From Martensiomyces pterosporus (Eukaryota > Kickxellomycota > Kickxellomycetes > Kickxellales > Kickxellaceae): a DNA stretch of 42,853 nt. Of the stretch, positions 1-9,142 are shown piece by piece. The stretch's first letter is position 1. The number at the start of each line of letters is the position of its first letter. Position numbers and translations under genes: made by a program. The notes beneath the pieces are model-generated. The model saw nothing but the letters and a program-made list of their open reading frames with translations. It ran no database searches and was not told where the DNA came from. The stretch spans positions 1-42,853 of the forward strand of contig MU604056.1 in the NCBI GenBank assembly GCA_025201845.1, written 5' to 3'.

Positions 1-376
1 GAGCACCGGCCATGCTTCTCGCGAAACGTCGCCAGGAAGCGGCCGCTCCTCACGCAGCCCAGCAATGCCCAGCAGCAGCTCGCTGATGAATGGAGGCAGC
101 GCTCTGGTCTGATGCACCCACCCTTCACTTACGCACACAAACACCCCCACACCCCCACCCTCGCTCCCCGCTCAACCCCCACGTAACGCCCACCCCCTCT
201 TTCTGGTAGTGTTGCTCTTGTACATTTTTCTTTCCGCTGTGCCGCCAAAGAGTCCATGCATTGGATCCTTGGCGGTGCAGCATATGCTCTGAATTGCAAC
301 AACTTCGGCATGTATATTCTTCGGCAGCTAGTTATAAGCAGAGTGCATCTGCATGTGGCGATGGTGGCAGGGCAGG
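1..376. other. Left edge and 3' flank of BNA3; possible partial gene
   Basis: No complete gene is supported here. Two competing readings cross the left edge. On the plus strand a Ser-rich frame from base 2 stops at TGA 110-112 and could be the last 36 residues of a truncated gene. On the minus strand a frame open from about base 118 to the edge reads like a globular protein (it includes PPFISELLLGIAGL), and its upstream end sits beside a CAG that could be a splice acceptor. I cannot decide between them. Bases 144-180 hold five C-runs, so the minus strand could form a G-quadruplex. Confidence 0.3.
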
Positions 377-1822
377 CTACTTCCTTGTCTCTTGGAGGTA
401 CTTCTTGAGCTTCTGCAGGCACACAGCAGCCTCCTCCAGTCCCTCATCGGTTTTGCAGAAGGCAAAGCGCACATAGTCCTTGGCAATGTCCTTGTGGGGC
501 TCGGAATAGAACTCGGTTGGTGGGATGCCCGAGACGCCAAACTCCTTGATAAAGAAGTAGACAAGCTTGAAATTGGGCCCACGCTCGACGATGTAGTCGG
601 GGAACCCGTAGTCATCGGGGATCTTGAGCGATGATGCATTGACGAGCAGGTAGTAGGCACCGTTGGGGACTACATAGGGCAACCCGACGTCATCGAATAT
701 CTCCATTAGACGGTTGCGCCTGCGCTCGTACTCTCCACGCTGCAGGCTGAAGAAGTCGTTTTCCTTGGCCTGGCGGAATGCAGTGGCAACGCCTTCCTGC
801 AGCGGGGTGTTGCTGGTGAACACGATGCGTGTGTGCGCCGAAAGCGTGGCTTGGATGAACTCGGCGGGACCAACAGCCCACCCAACGCGCCAGCCAGTGA
901 CGCCAAACAGCTTTCCGGCCGAGCCAACGGTGACAGTGCGCCCCCACATTCCAGGAAGGGTGGCAATGGATACGTGCTTGACGCCATAGGTGAGGTGCTC
1001 GTACACCTCGTCAGCGACGATCAGAAGGTTGTGCCGCTCGGCAAGAGCGCCAATCTCCTCCAGCTCCTTGCGTGTGAACACCTTGCCAACTGGGTTGTGC
1101 GGCGTGTTGAGGACCAGTATGCGGGTGTTCTTGGTGATTGCGCTTTCGAGCTCGCCCATGTCCAGCTTCCAGTCGTCGCTGGAGATCACGTCCACTGCAG
1201 GGTCCTTGCTGGTCTGCACACGCAGTGGGACGTAAACGGGCTTTCCACCAGCCATGATGATGTTAGGCGTGTACTGGTCGAATGCAGGCTCCATGAGGAT
1301 GACCTCCTGCCCCTTGCCGTGCTCCAGGAACGCCGTAAAGACTGAGAGAAGCGCCTCGTTTGCCCCAGCGTGGACGCTGATCTCGGAGCTGGCGTCGATG
1401 GGCCGCCCAAATCTCTCGGTAAACCGCCTTCCCAGCTGCTCAAGGAGCCCTGGGCGGCCGCGGGGCGGGGCGTACTGGTTGTGGGTGCTCTCAACAAGGG
1501 CCTCTTGTGCTGCACGCCTGATAAACTCCTTGGGTGGATAGCTCATGTAGCCCTGGCCCAGGTTAACAGCGCCAACGGAGGTTGCCACTTGGTTCATAAG
1601 TGTCCACACGTCGAGCTCTGTCGACGCGTAGAGTGGCGAAGGCCTGGGTGTGGGTTTCTGGACCAGGGAGCCAGCAGCGGCTGCGGTCGTGGTTGCCGGA
1701 GTGGAGGACATTCTATTTGCACTGGCAGTGGAAAAGGCAGCGGTGGCGGCGTGTGGGAATAGCCGCGGAGCAAGATAACGAGGTGTAGCGTGCGACGACA
1801 GCAGCAGTCTCACAAAGGACAT
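377..1822 (-). CDS. BNA3: Kynurenine aminotransferase-like class I/II aminotransferase (Bna3-type)
   Basis: This is a PLP-dependent fold-type I aminotransferase of the kynurenine aminotransferase/cysteine S-conjugate lyase group, which in fungi turns kynurenine into kynurenic acid and acts on several amino acids. Seen: N-terminal NLGQGYMSYPP, the NTPHNPVGKVF segment, ADEVYEHLTY, the Schiff-base lysine in GSAGKLFGVTGWRVGW (about K304) and a C-terminal Arg in YVRFAF. From ATG 1822 the protein has 481 residues. The first 37 are rich in Arg, Ser and Ala without acids, like a mitochondrial presequence, and a second Met (ATG at 1711) lies just before the conserved core. The frame stays open further upstream to 1999, but that extension is not family-like. 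No intron is seen. Exact substrate preference is inferred. Confidence 0.85.
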   Translation of the reverse strand: MSFVRLLLSSHATPRYLAPRLFPHAATAAFSTASANRMSSTPATTTAAAAGSLVQKPTPRPSPLYASTELDVWTLMNQVATSVGAVNLGQGYMSYPPKEFIRRAAQEALVESTHNQYAPPRGRPGLLEQLGRRFTERFGRPIDASSEISVHAGANEALLSVFTAFLEHGKGQEVILMEPAFDQYTPNIIMAGGKPVYVPLRVQTSKDPAVDVISSDDWKLDMGELESAITKNTRILVLNTPHNPVGKVFTRKELEEIGALAERHNLLIVADEVYEHLTYGVKHVSIATLPGMWGRTVTVGSAGKLFGVTGWRVGWAVGPAEFIQATLSAHTRIVFTSNTPLQEGVATAFRQAKENDFFSLQRGEYERRRNRLMEIFDDVGLPYVVPNGAYYLLVNASSLKIPDDYGFPDYIVERGPNFKLVYFFIKEFGVSGIPPTEFYSEPHKDIAKDYVRFAFCKTDEGLEEAAVCLQKLKKYLQETRK

Positions 1823-2232
1823 CCGAAGGGCGAGTGTGTGGGCTGAACGTATGTCTGGCGTCTGTTGTATCCACAAGCGACTGTTAATTCGAATGCAGCG
1901 ACTATCAGGAGAAATGCAAGACAAGAAAAGCAAAGCCGAGAGAGGGAGGCGTGGGCCGTCTTGCTTGCGTGCAGTGCGAGCACGCCATTGCAGCACCAAA
2001 TCCCGCCACAGCGCAGCCTATCTGCGACTCGGATGCACTTTTTTTTTTATCTGAGACACGCAGGCTTTCCCGGTTGCGTAGCAAATGGTGGGAAAGTTTA
2101 TAGACACCGCTGCTTCCATTGCTTTCGCTCTTTCTTAGGGGGATGCGGTTGAAGGTGAAGGATTATAGAAAAGGCTGTGGGTGCCAGAACTGGCTAGCTA
2201 GCTAGTTGGGTGGTGTTTCTTTTATTGCTTAT
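1823..2232. other. BNA3 promoter region / tubulin 3' flank
   Basis: These 410 bases separate the start of BNA3 from the stop of the beta-tubulin gene; both are on the minus strand. They hold a short T-run near 2040 and the tubulin poly(A) signal at 2221-2226. I see no coding potential that resembles a known family. Confidence 0.5.
2221..2226 (-). terminator. Poly(A) signal of beta-tubulin
   Basis: TTTATT on the plus strand reads AATAAA on the minus strand, 7 bases after the tubulin stop codon. The very short distance implies a short 3' UTR. Confidence 0.5.
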
Positions 2233-3787
2233 CTAGTACTCGCCATCGGCAGGAGCGCCCTCCTCCAGGTGCTCGTCAGCAGGGATCTCATCCTCGTAGA
2301 CGCCGTCCTCTTCGTAGACGCCGTACTCCTCCTCCTCGACACCGGCCTCCTGGTATTGCTGGTACTCGGCAATGAGGTCGTTCAGGTTGCCCTCGGCCTC
2401 GGTGAACTCCATCTCGTCCATGCCCTCATCGGTGAACCAGTGGGTGAAGGCCTTGCGCTTGAAGAGCTTGGAGAACTGCTCGCCGATGCGGTGGAACGCC
2501 TCCTGGATGGCGGTGTTGTTGCCAAGGAAAGTGGCCGACATGTCCATATCGACGGGGGGGATGTCGCAGACGGCGATCTGAGTGGAGTTGGGGATCCACT
2601 CGACAAAGGAGCTGGAGTGCTTCTCAGTGTAGTTCCAGATGGTGTCCTCGCACTCCTTGACAGAGACCTTGCCGCGGAACATAGTGGCGCAGGTGAGGTA
2701 GCGCCCGTGGCGGGGGTCGATGTCCACGAGCATGTTCTGAGAGTCGTACATCTGCTGGCACAGGTCGGGAACAGTGACGTGGCGGTAGCTCCTGGCCTGA
2801 ACGGCAGTGAGAGGAGCAATTCCAGAGAGCAGGAAGTGCAGGCGGGGGAAGGGAACCATGTTGACAGCGAGCTTGCGCAGGTCGGCGTTGAGCTGGCCAG
2901 GGAAACGCAGCGAGGTGGTGACACCAGACATGACCTTGGCGACAAGGGAGTTGAGGTCGCTGTGGACAGGCGACTTGATCTTCATCGAGTTGAGGCAGAT
3001 CTTTGTCAGAGCCTGGTTGTCCAGGCAGAAAGTCATGTCGGAGTTCTCGATAAGATGGTGGATGGAGAGCACCGAGTTGTAGGGCTCAACAACAGTGTCC
3101 GAGGACTCTGGCGACGGCATGACAGTGAAGGTCGAGACCATACGGTCGGGGTACTCCTCGCGGATCTTTTGCAGCATGAGGGAGCCCATGCCAGAGCCGG
3201 TGCCGCCACCAATGGAGTGGCAGAGCTGGAAGCCCGAGAGGAGGTCGCACCTCTCGACATCCTGGCGGATGGTGTCAAGCACCTCATCGAGAAGCTCGGC
3301 GCCCTCGGTGTAGAAGCCCTTGGCCCAGTTGTTGCCAGCACCGCTCTCGGCGTGAATCATGCTCTCGGGGCGGAAGAGACGGCCGTACTTGCTCTGCTTG
3401 ATGCCCTCGAGGACTCCGGGCTCCAAGTCGACAGCGACGACGCGGGGGACGTAGCGCTTATTCTGGGCCTCGTTGAAATAGACATTGGCGCGCTCAATCT
3501 GCTGAGGCTTGGAACCAACGAACTCGCCGTCGGCGCTGATGCCGTGCTCCTGGATGATGTTCTCCCAGAAAGCAGCGCCGATCTGGTTACCGCACTGGCC
3601 TATGCAGCTTGCACACAGTACAGGCATTCGCACATTTGAACGGGAGATAATTTAGCAACAGATCCATGGGGCATCGCAGGCACTTGTTCAAGGAGAAAGC
3701 GCTGCTGATCAAGCGCGTATGAGCCAGGCATGCTAATGACAGCGAGGGCGGGTGCTTACCAAACTGGAGCGTGACGATTTCTCTCAT
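2233..3787 (-). CDS. TUB2: Divergent beta-tubulin, two exons
   Basis: Beta subunit of the alpha/beta-tubulin dimer. Exon 1 is 3787-3760 and ends MREIVTLQF plus one base; the intron is 3759-3600 (GTAAGC...TAG, 160 nt); exon 2 is 3599-2233. Splicing restores the family start [15 protein letters not shown] exactly. The product is 464 residues against the usual 445-450. The GTP signature GGGTGSGMG is at 140-148 and the C-terminal [17 protein letters not shown] segment is present as [15 protein letters not shown]. Oddities: Thr6 instead of His6, Ser165 instead of Ala, Met198 instead of Glu198 (Phe167 and Phe200 are normal), and a long acidic tail with a repeated GVYE motif that ends in -GEY. It may be the main beta-tubulin or a diverged paralogue; the window cannot say. 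Confidence 0.93.
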
Positions 3788-5006
3788 GGTTGATGTTTCT
3801 CTCGAGCTAAGCTACCAACGCCACACAAGCAGCAGGGCCAGATAAAATGGAAGGGAGAAAGGGAAACAATTAGCAACAGACAGCAAGCAACGGCACAGCA
3901 CCAAGAAATGATAATAACAACAACAACAGCAGCACTGACTCCTGCAAAGGGAAAGGCGCAGCAGACAGGGCGTGTAGAAGCGGCCACAGCTAGTGTAAAG
4001 CGTGCCTTGGGAGGAGCAGGCGGCGATATTGAGGCAATGATGGTGTGCTTTATTTCTATTCAACGCCGTAACAGCAAGGACGGAGAGATTGGCATCACGC
4101 ACAGAGCCCTGCCTGCCTTCCAACCCATGACCCCTCTGCTGCCTTCACAGGCAGGAGCTGACCTCGTGCTGGCCTGCTATGCAAGGGAGGTTTGGCATGG
4201 CGGGGAGGGAGGGAGGCGAGCGAGGTGCTGTGGATATTTAAAAGTCAGCCGGCGACACAGAGTCAGGCTGCTACTGACTGGCTACGAGAGCGAAGCGCTG
4301 ATTGAAGGTGCTCACAGCGAAAAGGAGCCCCTGGCGGCCAGGAAAGCGAGGGTGTTGGCTTGCTGCCAATACACGCAAAGTGGAGAGATAGCATCTTGCT
4401 GTACTTACTATGCAGCGGTAGCAGAGGTCAGGAAAGGAGAATAATTAGCAAGCGGGGAAAGAAAAGGGAGAAGAGCGAGGGGATTGAAGGAGCCGGCCGT
4501 TTTGTGTCTCACTCAGCACCACCCCACCCGAATTTCAGCGAGCTGACGAGTGGGCAAAAAGAACAGAACGCAGGCCAATCCCACGAGTATGGACAGGTGT
4601 TTTGGTAAACATTGCAGCGACAGTGCTGCTTATTGCTCACGAAGCAATGGGCACGGCCTGGCTTCCACGGCGGCTGGGGGCGGCGGCGGCTCGCTCAGGC
4701 AGTAGCACCATTGAAGCAGTAGGGCTGCTGGCGTAAACGGGCGAGCCAGCGCCCCGTTCTCCATCACAAACCCAGACCCAGCCCCGGCTCCGGCTGCCTG
4801 TTCAGCCCCAGCCCCAGCCGCGGTGCCTCAGATCTGAAAAGTGCATGGCGCAGAGAGGCGCTGGCTCCCCCAGGGCCAGGGGCACGATCCACTGCCTCTC
4901 TGCTGGAGCTGTGGTGCTGGCGGATCCCTGCCTCTGCAACACAAGAATTCCGGCCTCTGATCGCTGATTGCAGCTGATTGTAGTAAAAAAAAAACATTTT
5001 TGATGT
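3788..5006. other. Intergenic: tubulin promoter and PTPA 3' flank
   Basis: About 1.2 kb without a supported gene between two minus-strand genes. Several frames stay open for up to 180 codons, but they are repetitive and resemble no family. The region has an AT-rich TATTTAAAAG segment near 4234, purine-rich tracts near 4440-4490 and a GCC/GCT-rich stretch near 4750-4830. The tubulin promoter and leader must lie here. Confidence 0.5.
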
Positions 5007-5978
5007 TTACGGTACAGGAGAAATGCAAAACAGCGAGCCAAACACAAGATGCTGAACAACCGGGAACTTGCCCAGCACCTCCGCACTGTACATTTTCCCC
5101 AAGCCCTGGTTCACCTTTTCCCACCTCGGCACTCCAGAAATGTCATACAGCTGCCGCGAGTGCTCAAAGAATGGCCCCCGCTTCACCTCCATTATGAACT
5201 GGATGCCCTGCAAGTACAAGTACTCGTCCCCGACCTCCTTGATGAGGCAGCTGTCCAGGCTCGCTGCAGGCGTTGTTGGCGTGCCGATAAACTGCGCGCT
5301 GCCAAAGTAGAACGGCAGAAACTGGTAGTCGTCCAGCCCCCACACGCCGTGGCTCCCTGCCGGCTCGAGGTTGTACGTGCGCTGCAGACGCCGGCACATT
5401 TGAAGGTACCGCTGGAATACTACCAGCACCATTGCCGTCGAGTCCGATGGTTCCAAGAACCCAATCTTGCACAGACACAGCAGCCACACTGTGAACGACA
5501 GCTCATGCCCCGACCCGTAGTCAATACGAGTGGCGTTTCCAAAAGCCTCGCACAGGTACGGAGCAAGCTCCACCACGGCTCCGTGGCTCGCTGGTGGCAG
5601 CAGATCACGCAACAGCGCCGGCGCTTGCTGCCTGAGCTCTGCCTCCCATTTGCGAAACGACTTGTTTCCAAATCTCTGCTGGGCCGTTGTATCAGGCGGA
5701 TACCGTGCAATCCACCGCTCCGTCTTGTCAAGAAGCTTGCAAATGGCCTTCACCTGGTGCGAGACCGGGTACTTGGCCGATGCGCGCTTTCCCTCCACGC
5801 TCTTGCTCAGCTGCTCAACAAAGCACCTGATCTCTGTGTAGGCAGCGGATCTCTGCCACGCTGCCATATCCTTTGGGTCCAAAATTGCACGCTGGGGGGC
5901 TGAGTATGCGTCGCTGCGCTGGTGCGGCTGCTGCGCCGGTGGCTGCTCCGGCGAAATGGCCAATTCCTTATCGGTCAT
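5007..5978 (-). CDS. Serine/threonine phosphatase 2A activator (PTPA family)
   Basis: Phosphotyrosyl phosphatase activator, a peptidyl-prolyl isomerase-like factor that activates PP2A catalytic subunits (yeast Rrd1/Rrd2, human PPP2R4). Seen: AYTEIRCFVEQL near the N-terminus, the YGSGHELSF motif, PAGSHGVWGLDDYQFLPF, the Met-rich YLQGIQFIMEVKRGPFFEHS region, and a C-terminus (KFPVVQHLVFGSL) typical of the family. From ATG 5978 the product is 323 residues, the usual length. The frame continues upstream to a GTG at 6029 that overlaps a strong TTTTTTCAG splice acceptor, so an upstream exon is possible (for example ATG 6167 to 6134, in phase). The ATG at 5978 is the conservative choice. Confidence 0.88.
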   Translation of the reverse strand: MTDKELAISPEQPPAQQPHQRSDAYSAPQRAILDPKDMAAWQRSAAYTEIRCFVEQLSKSVEGKRASAKYPVSHQVKAICKLLDKTERWIARYPPDTTAQQRFGNKSFRKWEAELRQQAPALLRDLLPPASHGAVVELAPYLCEAFGNATRIDYGSGHELSFTVWLLCLCKIGFLEPSDSTAMVLVVFQRYLQMCRRLQRTYNLEPAGSHGVWGLDDYQFLPFYFGSAQFIGTPTTPAASLDSCLIKEVGDEYLYLQGIQFIMEVKRGPFFEHSRQLYDISGVPRWEKVNQGLGKMYSAEVLGKFPVVQHLVFGSLFCISPVP

Positions 5979-6341
5979 CTCGGGGTGTGTCTTCTGGCTG
6001 TTGCTGCTTCCAAGGTGTACAAATGGCACTGAAAAAAGAGAGAGGCCAGTGCATGCGCTATCGAGCTGTGCTATACGTCGGCCAAGCTGTGCTAGTTGCT
6101 AAGCACAGGGTTATGCTAGGGCCATGCAAACACCTGCTTGTGGGTCGAGAGCAGCTATTGCATACATAGGATATATGTGCTTATATTGAGGCGCCAGGGA
6201 TTCTAGCCACGCTGCTTTCAGAGCCCTCTACCGCCACTGCCGCAGCACAAGCGAAATAAAAATGACTATAGAGCGAGAATGAAAACGGAGAATGTAGAGA
6301 CAAGACGCCTCTACAGCCCACACACTACAGGTAGGCCTGGC

Positions 6342-7145
6342 CTAAGCAGACACGTCCATTGCTGTAGCCTCTTCGTCGCTGGGAGCAGCTGCGCGAGGAA
6401 CAATGAACTCTGTAGTTCCAGCCTTGAACTTGTATGACTGCTCCTTGGTAACGCGCTCGTTGGGCTTGGAGTAGTTGCGCAGGTACTCTGTCCTGCCCTT
6501 GTTGATCACGCATACGTCGACGTTGGACCCAGACCCCATGTCGTTGAAGATACCTGCCTCGATGGCGTCCTTGACCATCTCGATGCCCTCCTCGCGCGAA
6601 AGTCCAGGCCGCCAGCGCGACTCAAACACCGACATGGCAGCTAGCGATCCTGAGCCCATCGTCACGTAGGGCAGCTTATCGGTCGAGCCGTGGGGATATA
6701 TGCTAAACAGGTGAGGGCCGCTGACGTCGTAGCCGCCGAGCACAAGAGCAGCACCGATGTGGCCCTGGTACTTGAACAAATACTGCTTGAGCATGGTCAT
6801 GGCAGTCACCACGCGTGCCTCGCGCCCAGTGTTGAGCGAGTGCAGTGCAAGCTGTGAGCTGATCATGTTCGTCGTGAACTCTGTGTCGGCAGCTGTTCCA
6901 GCTCCACAGCAGTACATGTTGGGCGCCAGGTAGTGGATTTTTTCGCAGTTCTTATCCGCCACAATCGGCCCGGCGGTAGCACGGGTATCGGCTCCCAGAA
7001 TGACTCCGTCCTGGTAAATGAGACCAACAATCGTGGTGCCAGTCTTTGTTGCTGTAGGGAGCCCGTAGCCCTTTTCGCCGAGAAGCTCGTTCCGCTTCAC
7101 ATTGTCGAACTTGAATCCTGCTCTGGGCTCTTCCAGGGGCGCCAT
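6342..7145 (-). CDS. PUP1: 20S proteasome subunit beta-2 (trypsin-like activity)
   Basis: Catalytic beta-2 subunit of the 20S proteasome, in the nucleus and cytosol; it cleaves after basic residues. Seen: a 36-residue propeptide ending TKTG, then the mature N-terminal Thr37 (TTIVGL), the [21 protein letters not shown] segment with the catalytic Asp and Lys, the GAGTAADTE motif, [10 protein letters not shown] and [12 protein letters not shown], and the beta-2-specific C-terminal arm with YLRNY-PNER. The product is 267 residues from ATG 7145, close to human PSMB7 and yeast Pup1. The frame is open upstream to 7334, but the propeptide length favours 7145. It is divergent with the DUF1748 gene across a 437-base shared promoter; I did not find a clear proteasome-associated control element there. 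Confidence 0.95.
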   Translation of the reverse strand: MAPLEEPRAGFKFDNVKRNELLGEKGYGLPTATKTGTTIVGLIYQDGVILGADTRATAGPIVADKNCEKIHYLAPNMYCCGAGTAADTEFTTNMISSQLALHSLNTGREARVVTAMTMLKQYLFKYQGHIGAALVLGGYDVSGPHLFSIYPHGSTDKLPYVTMGSGSLAAMSVFESRWRPGLSREEGIEMVKDAIEAGIFNDMGSGSNVDVCVINKGRTEYLRNYSKPNERVTKEQSYKFKAGTTEFIVPRAAAPSDEEATAMDVSA

Positions 7146-7582
7146 TTGGTTTGTCGTACGTTCTTGCAAATCAAGGGTACACGTGGGATTTAGGGTAGAG
7201 GAGGCACGCAAGCTCTGCTGTGTCTGGTGGCTGTAAATGCGAAATAGCTGCTGCGAATGCAAAGGCAAGGCAAAGCGAACAAAATGCAAGCTGGCTTTCT
7301 GGCTGGCTGAATACCCTCTGGCGAAACTGTACACGCAAGCGCCCTCCCCTCCTAGCGCGCGGGCCGAATGAACTCGTCATACGCCTGATTGATCAGGATT
7401 ATGTTTTCCAATCAGTGCCTGCATGTGCCAAGCCCCTTCATGGCTTGGAGCGCTGGCACAAGCAATTCGGGTGCAGCGGCTCTTGCACCAGCTTTGAGCA
7501 CCTACGCGCATTTTCTCTATCCATTTTGTTGGCAGCAGCGTCTGTTGGTAATTTGCCAGTACACTTGCAATTTTGACTTCCG
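7146..7582. promoter_or_regulatory. Shared divergent promoter PUP1 / DUF1748 gene
   Basis: This 437-base gap lies between two genes transcribed away from each other, so it should hold both promoters. No element could be named with confidence. Small open frames within it are not family-like. Confidence 0.4.
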
Positions 7583-7837
7583 ATGGGCTTGGTTGGGACG
7601 CTCGTGCACGCCTCCTTTGATGCTGTACTGATTGCCGTGTGCCTCGCCGGCATACGCCGGTCGACAGGGCTGACCTTGAATACAGGCATTCTGGGAAACA
7701 AAAACCACCGCAAAGTGCTGGGCTTTGTTGTTGGGCTGGGCGAACGCCTGTTTGACATCTCTGTTGCGTTCATGTCCGCATACCCATCAATCTTTCAGCG
7801 CCAGCCACCGCCGCCGTCCGATAGACCCATGTATTAA
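7583..7837 (+). CDS. DUF1748 small fungal protein
   Basis: An 84-residue protein of the fungal DUF1748 family (small, probably mitochondrial, function unknown). The family core is clear: a hydrophobic segment with LVHASFDAVLIAVCLAG followed at once by IRRSTGLTLN, then KVLGFVVGLGERLFDISVAF. These give one or two possible membrane-associated helices. The ATG at 7583 starts two codons before the core and the stop is TAA 7835-7837. The C-terminus is a Pro-rich tail. An AATAAA at 7899 would serve as its poly(A) signal. Family membership is recognised from pattern; no function is claimed. Confidence 0.82.
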   Translation: MGLVGTLVHASFDAVLIAVCLAGIRRSTGLTLNTGILGNKNHRKVLGFVVGLGERLFDISVAFMSAYPSIFQRQPPPPSDRPMY

Positions 7838-7898
7838 TGCCATGATGACGGCCAGAGTGGAGAGACGTGTTTTTTTTTGTGATTGCTTCCAGTGCTTT

Positions 7899-7904
7899 AA
7901 TAAA
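7899..7904 (+). terminator. Poly(A) signal of the DUF1748 gene
   Basis: AATAAA, 62 bases after the stop codon. Confidence 0.45.
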
Positions 7905-7998
7905 TATTACTTGCGCAGATGTGTATCAGGTGCAAAGGCTAAGAATGGGGAGGAGCAGCTAGCAGCAATCGTGGGGGGTGTGGGCGACTAGCTGCACG

Positions 7999-8172
7999 TC
8001 AGGTAGCAGCCCTGGACGCTGTCCTTTTGGAGTGCTTGGCAAAGCACTCGAGACAGCGCTGGTTATCGACGTCTTGAGACCCACGGCTGCAGACGCCGTA
8101 TCTCTCAAAGCTGTCACAGAACACGGTCGTTATGTAGTAATGGCAGGATTTGCAGATGTAATTGTAACACAT
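7999..8172 (-). CDS. Candidate small cysteine-rich protein (57 aa)
   Basis: An ATG at 8172 opens a 57-codon frame ending in TGA 8001-7999. It carries seven cysteines in 57 residues, at 2, 7, 10, 19, 28, 40 and 43, with two CxxC pairs (CKSC and CLEC), aromatic residues around the first pair (CYNYICKSCHYYI) and a basic tail. The pattern resembles the small cysteine-rich hypothetical proteins common in fungi, probably zinc-binding, but I cannot name a family. There is no signal peptide. A TAG lies a few bases upstream and could also be a splice acceptor, making this a terminal exon. It could still be chance. Confidence 0.4.
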   Translation of the reverse strand: MCYNYICKSCHYYITTVFCDSFERYGVCSRGSQDVDNQRCLECFAKHSKRTASRAAT

Positions 8173-9142
8173 GCCAGCTAGACAAATGCTGATAGTGGCT
8201 ATAATGGGCTGGTGCGTATGCCTTGGGCAGTGTTTCTAGTCAGATGCAGGCTAGCAGCGAATACAAAAAGAAGCGACTGTGCAGGCTTGCACTGTTGTGT
8301 AGTGAGGAAGGGATGGGGGGTTAGGCAGCTCCAGTCAAATCGAGGCAGAGTGCCGTGCTTATACCTGTGCATGCCCATGCACCAGCCATTGACATGAGCG
8401 CTACACATACTGAGAATAGCTCTACGGACGACACATGCCTCCTTTGGCTACGCTGAGGCACATACTAATTGATTCTGCTCTTGTGCTCTCTTTGCCTTCG
8501 TGTGCAGCCTATTTTGCTAAGTGGGCATGCCTTTTTCTCTGCCACGTGTCTGAACGTGTGTCCATCATCTGAGGCTGACTCTTGTCAATGTGCAGTGTAC
8601 AATGCAGCGCATTGCAGCAAAGTGCAGGCAGTATCAATGTCACCTGGCGCACTTGCCAATAAGCACACATGTTCATTCTCTAATGACTAGAATTAACGTC
8701 ATACACCAGCGCCCATCTGCTGTGCTCACTTGCCCCGTCCACAGTACAATTCGAGGTGCCACTGCTTTACGAGATTATTTTTGGTAGAAGCGCCATGGTG
8801 CATTTCAAAGCCCGGGATGCGGCATGTGTCAGGTATCATGCCATGCCAGCAGCATTAGCTGCACCGGGCACCATGCTGCTGCCAGCCCAAAAGCAATTGC
8901 CAAGGAAGAGGGCCCCGCCAAGAGCCAAAGATGCTGCCTAGGCAGTGTGAGCCTCTGATCATGCACCGTGTTTCTCCATAGTACACCCAGCTTCTGTGCA
9001 TATGGTGTATACGCAATTTTGGGGGTGCCCCAGATGTGACCCGTCTCCCTGTCTAGCCCCCAACCTCTATATCGTCAGCCTGCACTGCTGCCTGTCTTGT
9101 TTGAACGCGTTTGCTTATTTGTATATGCTCTGCAAGTTGCTT
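8173..9142. other. Intergenic, no gene recognised
   Basis: Nearly 1 kb between the candidate cysteine-rich gene and the Myb gene. Several 60-75 codon frames occur on both strands, none with family-like sequence. The Myb promoter must lie at its right end. The frame of the Myb gene is open from 8996, but the extra residues do not look like protein. Confidence 0.45.

Noticed and set aside
2206..3639. 477-codon open frame antisense to beta-tubulin
   Set aside because: Shadow of a highly biased gene; composition is Leu/Val/Asp-rich without recognisable domain.
3908..4444. 178-codon plus-strand frame upstream of tubulin
   Set aside because: It begins in ACA/GCA repeats, has no family-like sequence and lies in the tubulin promoter region.
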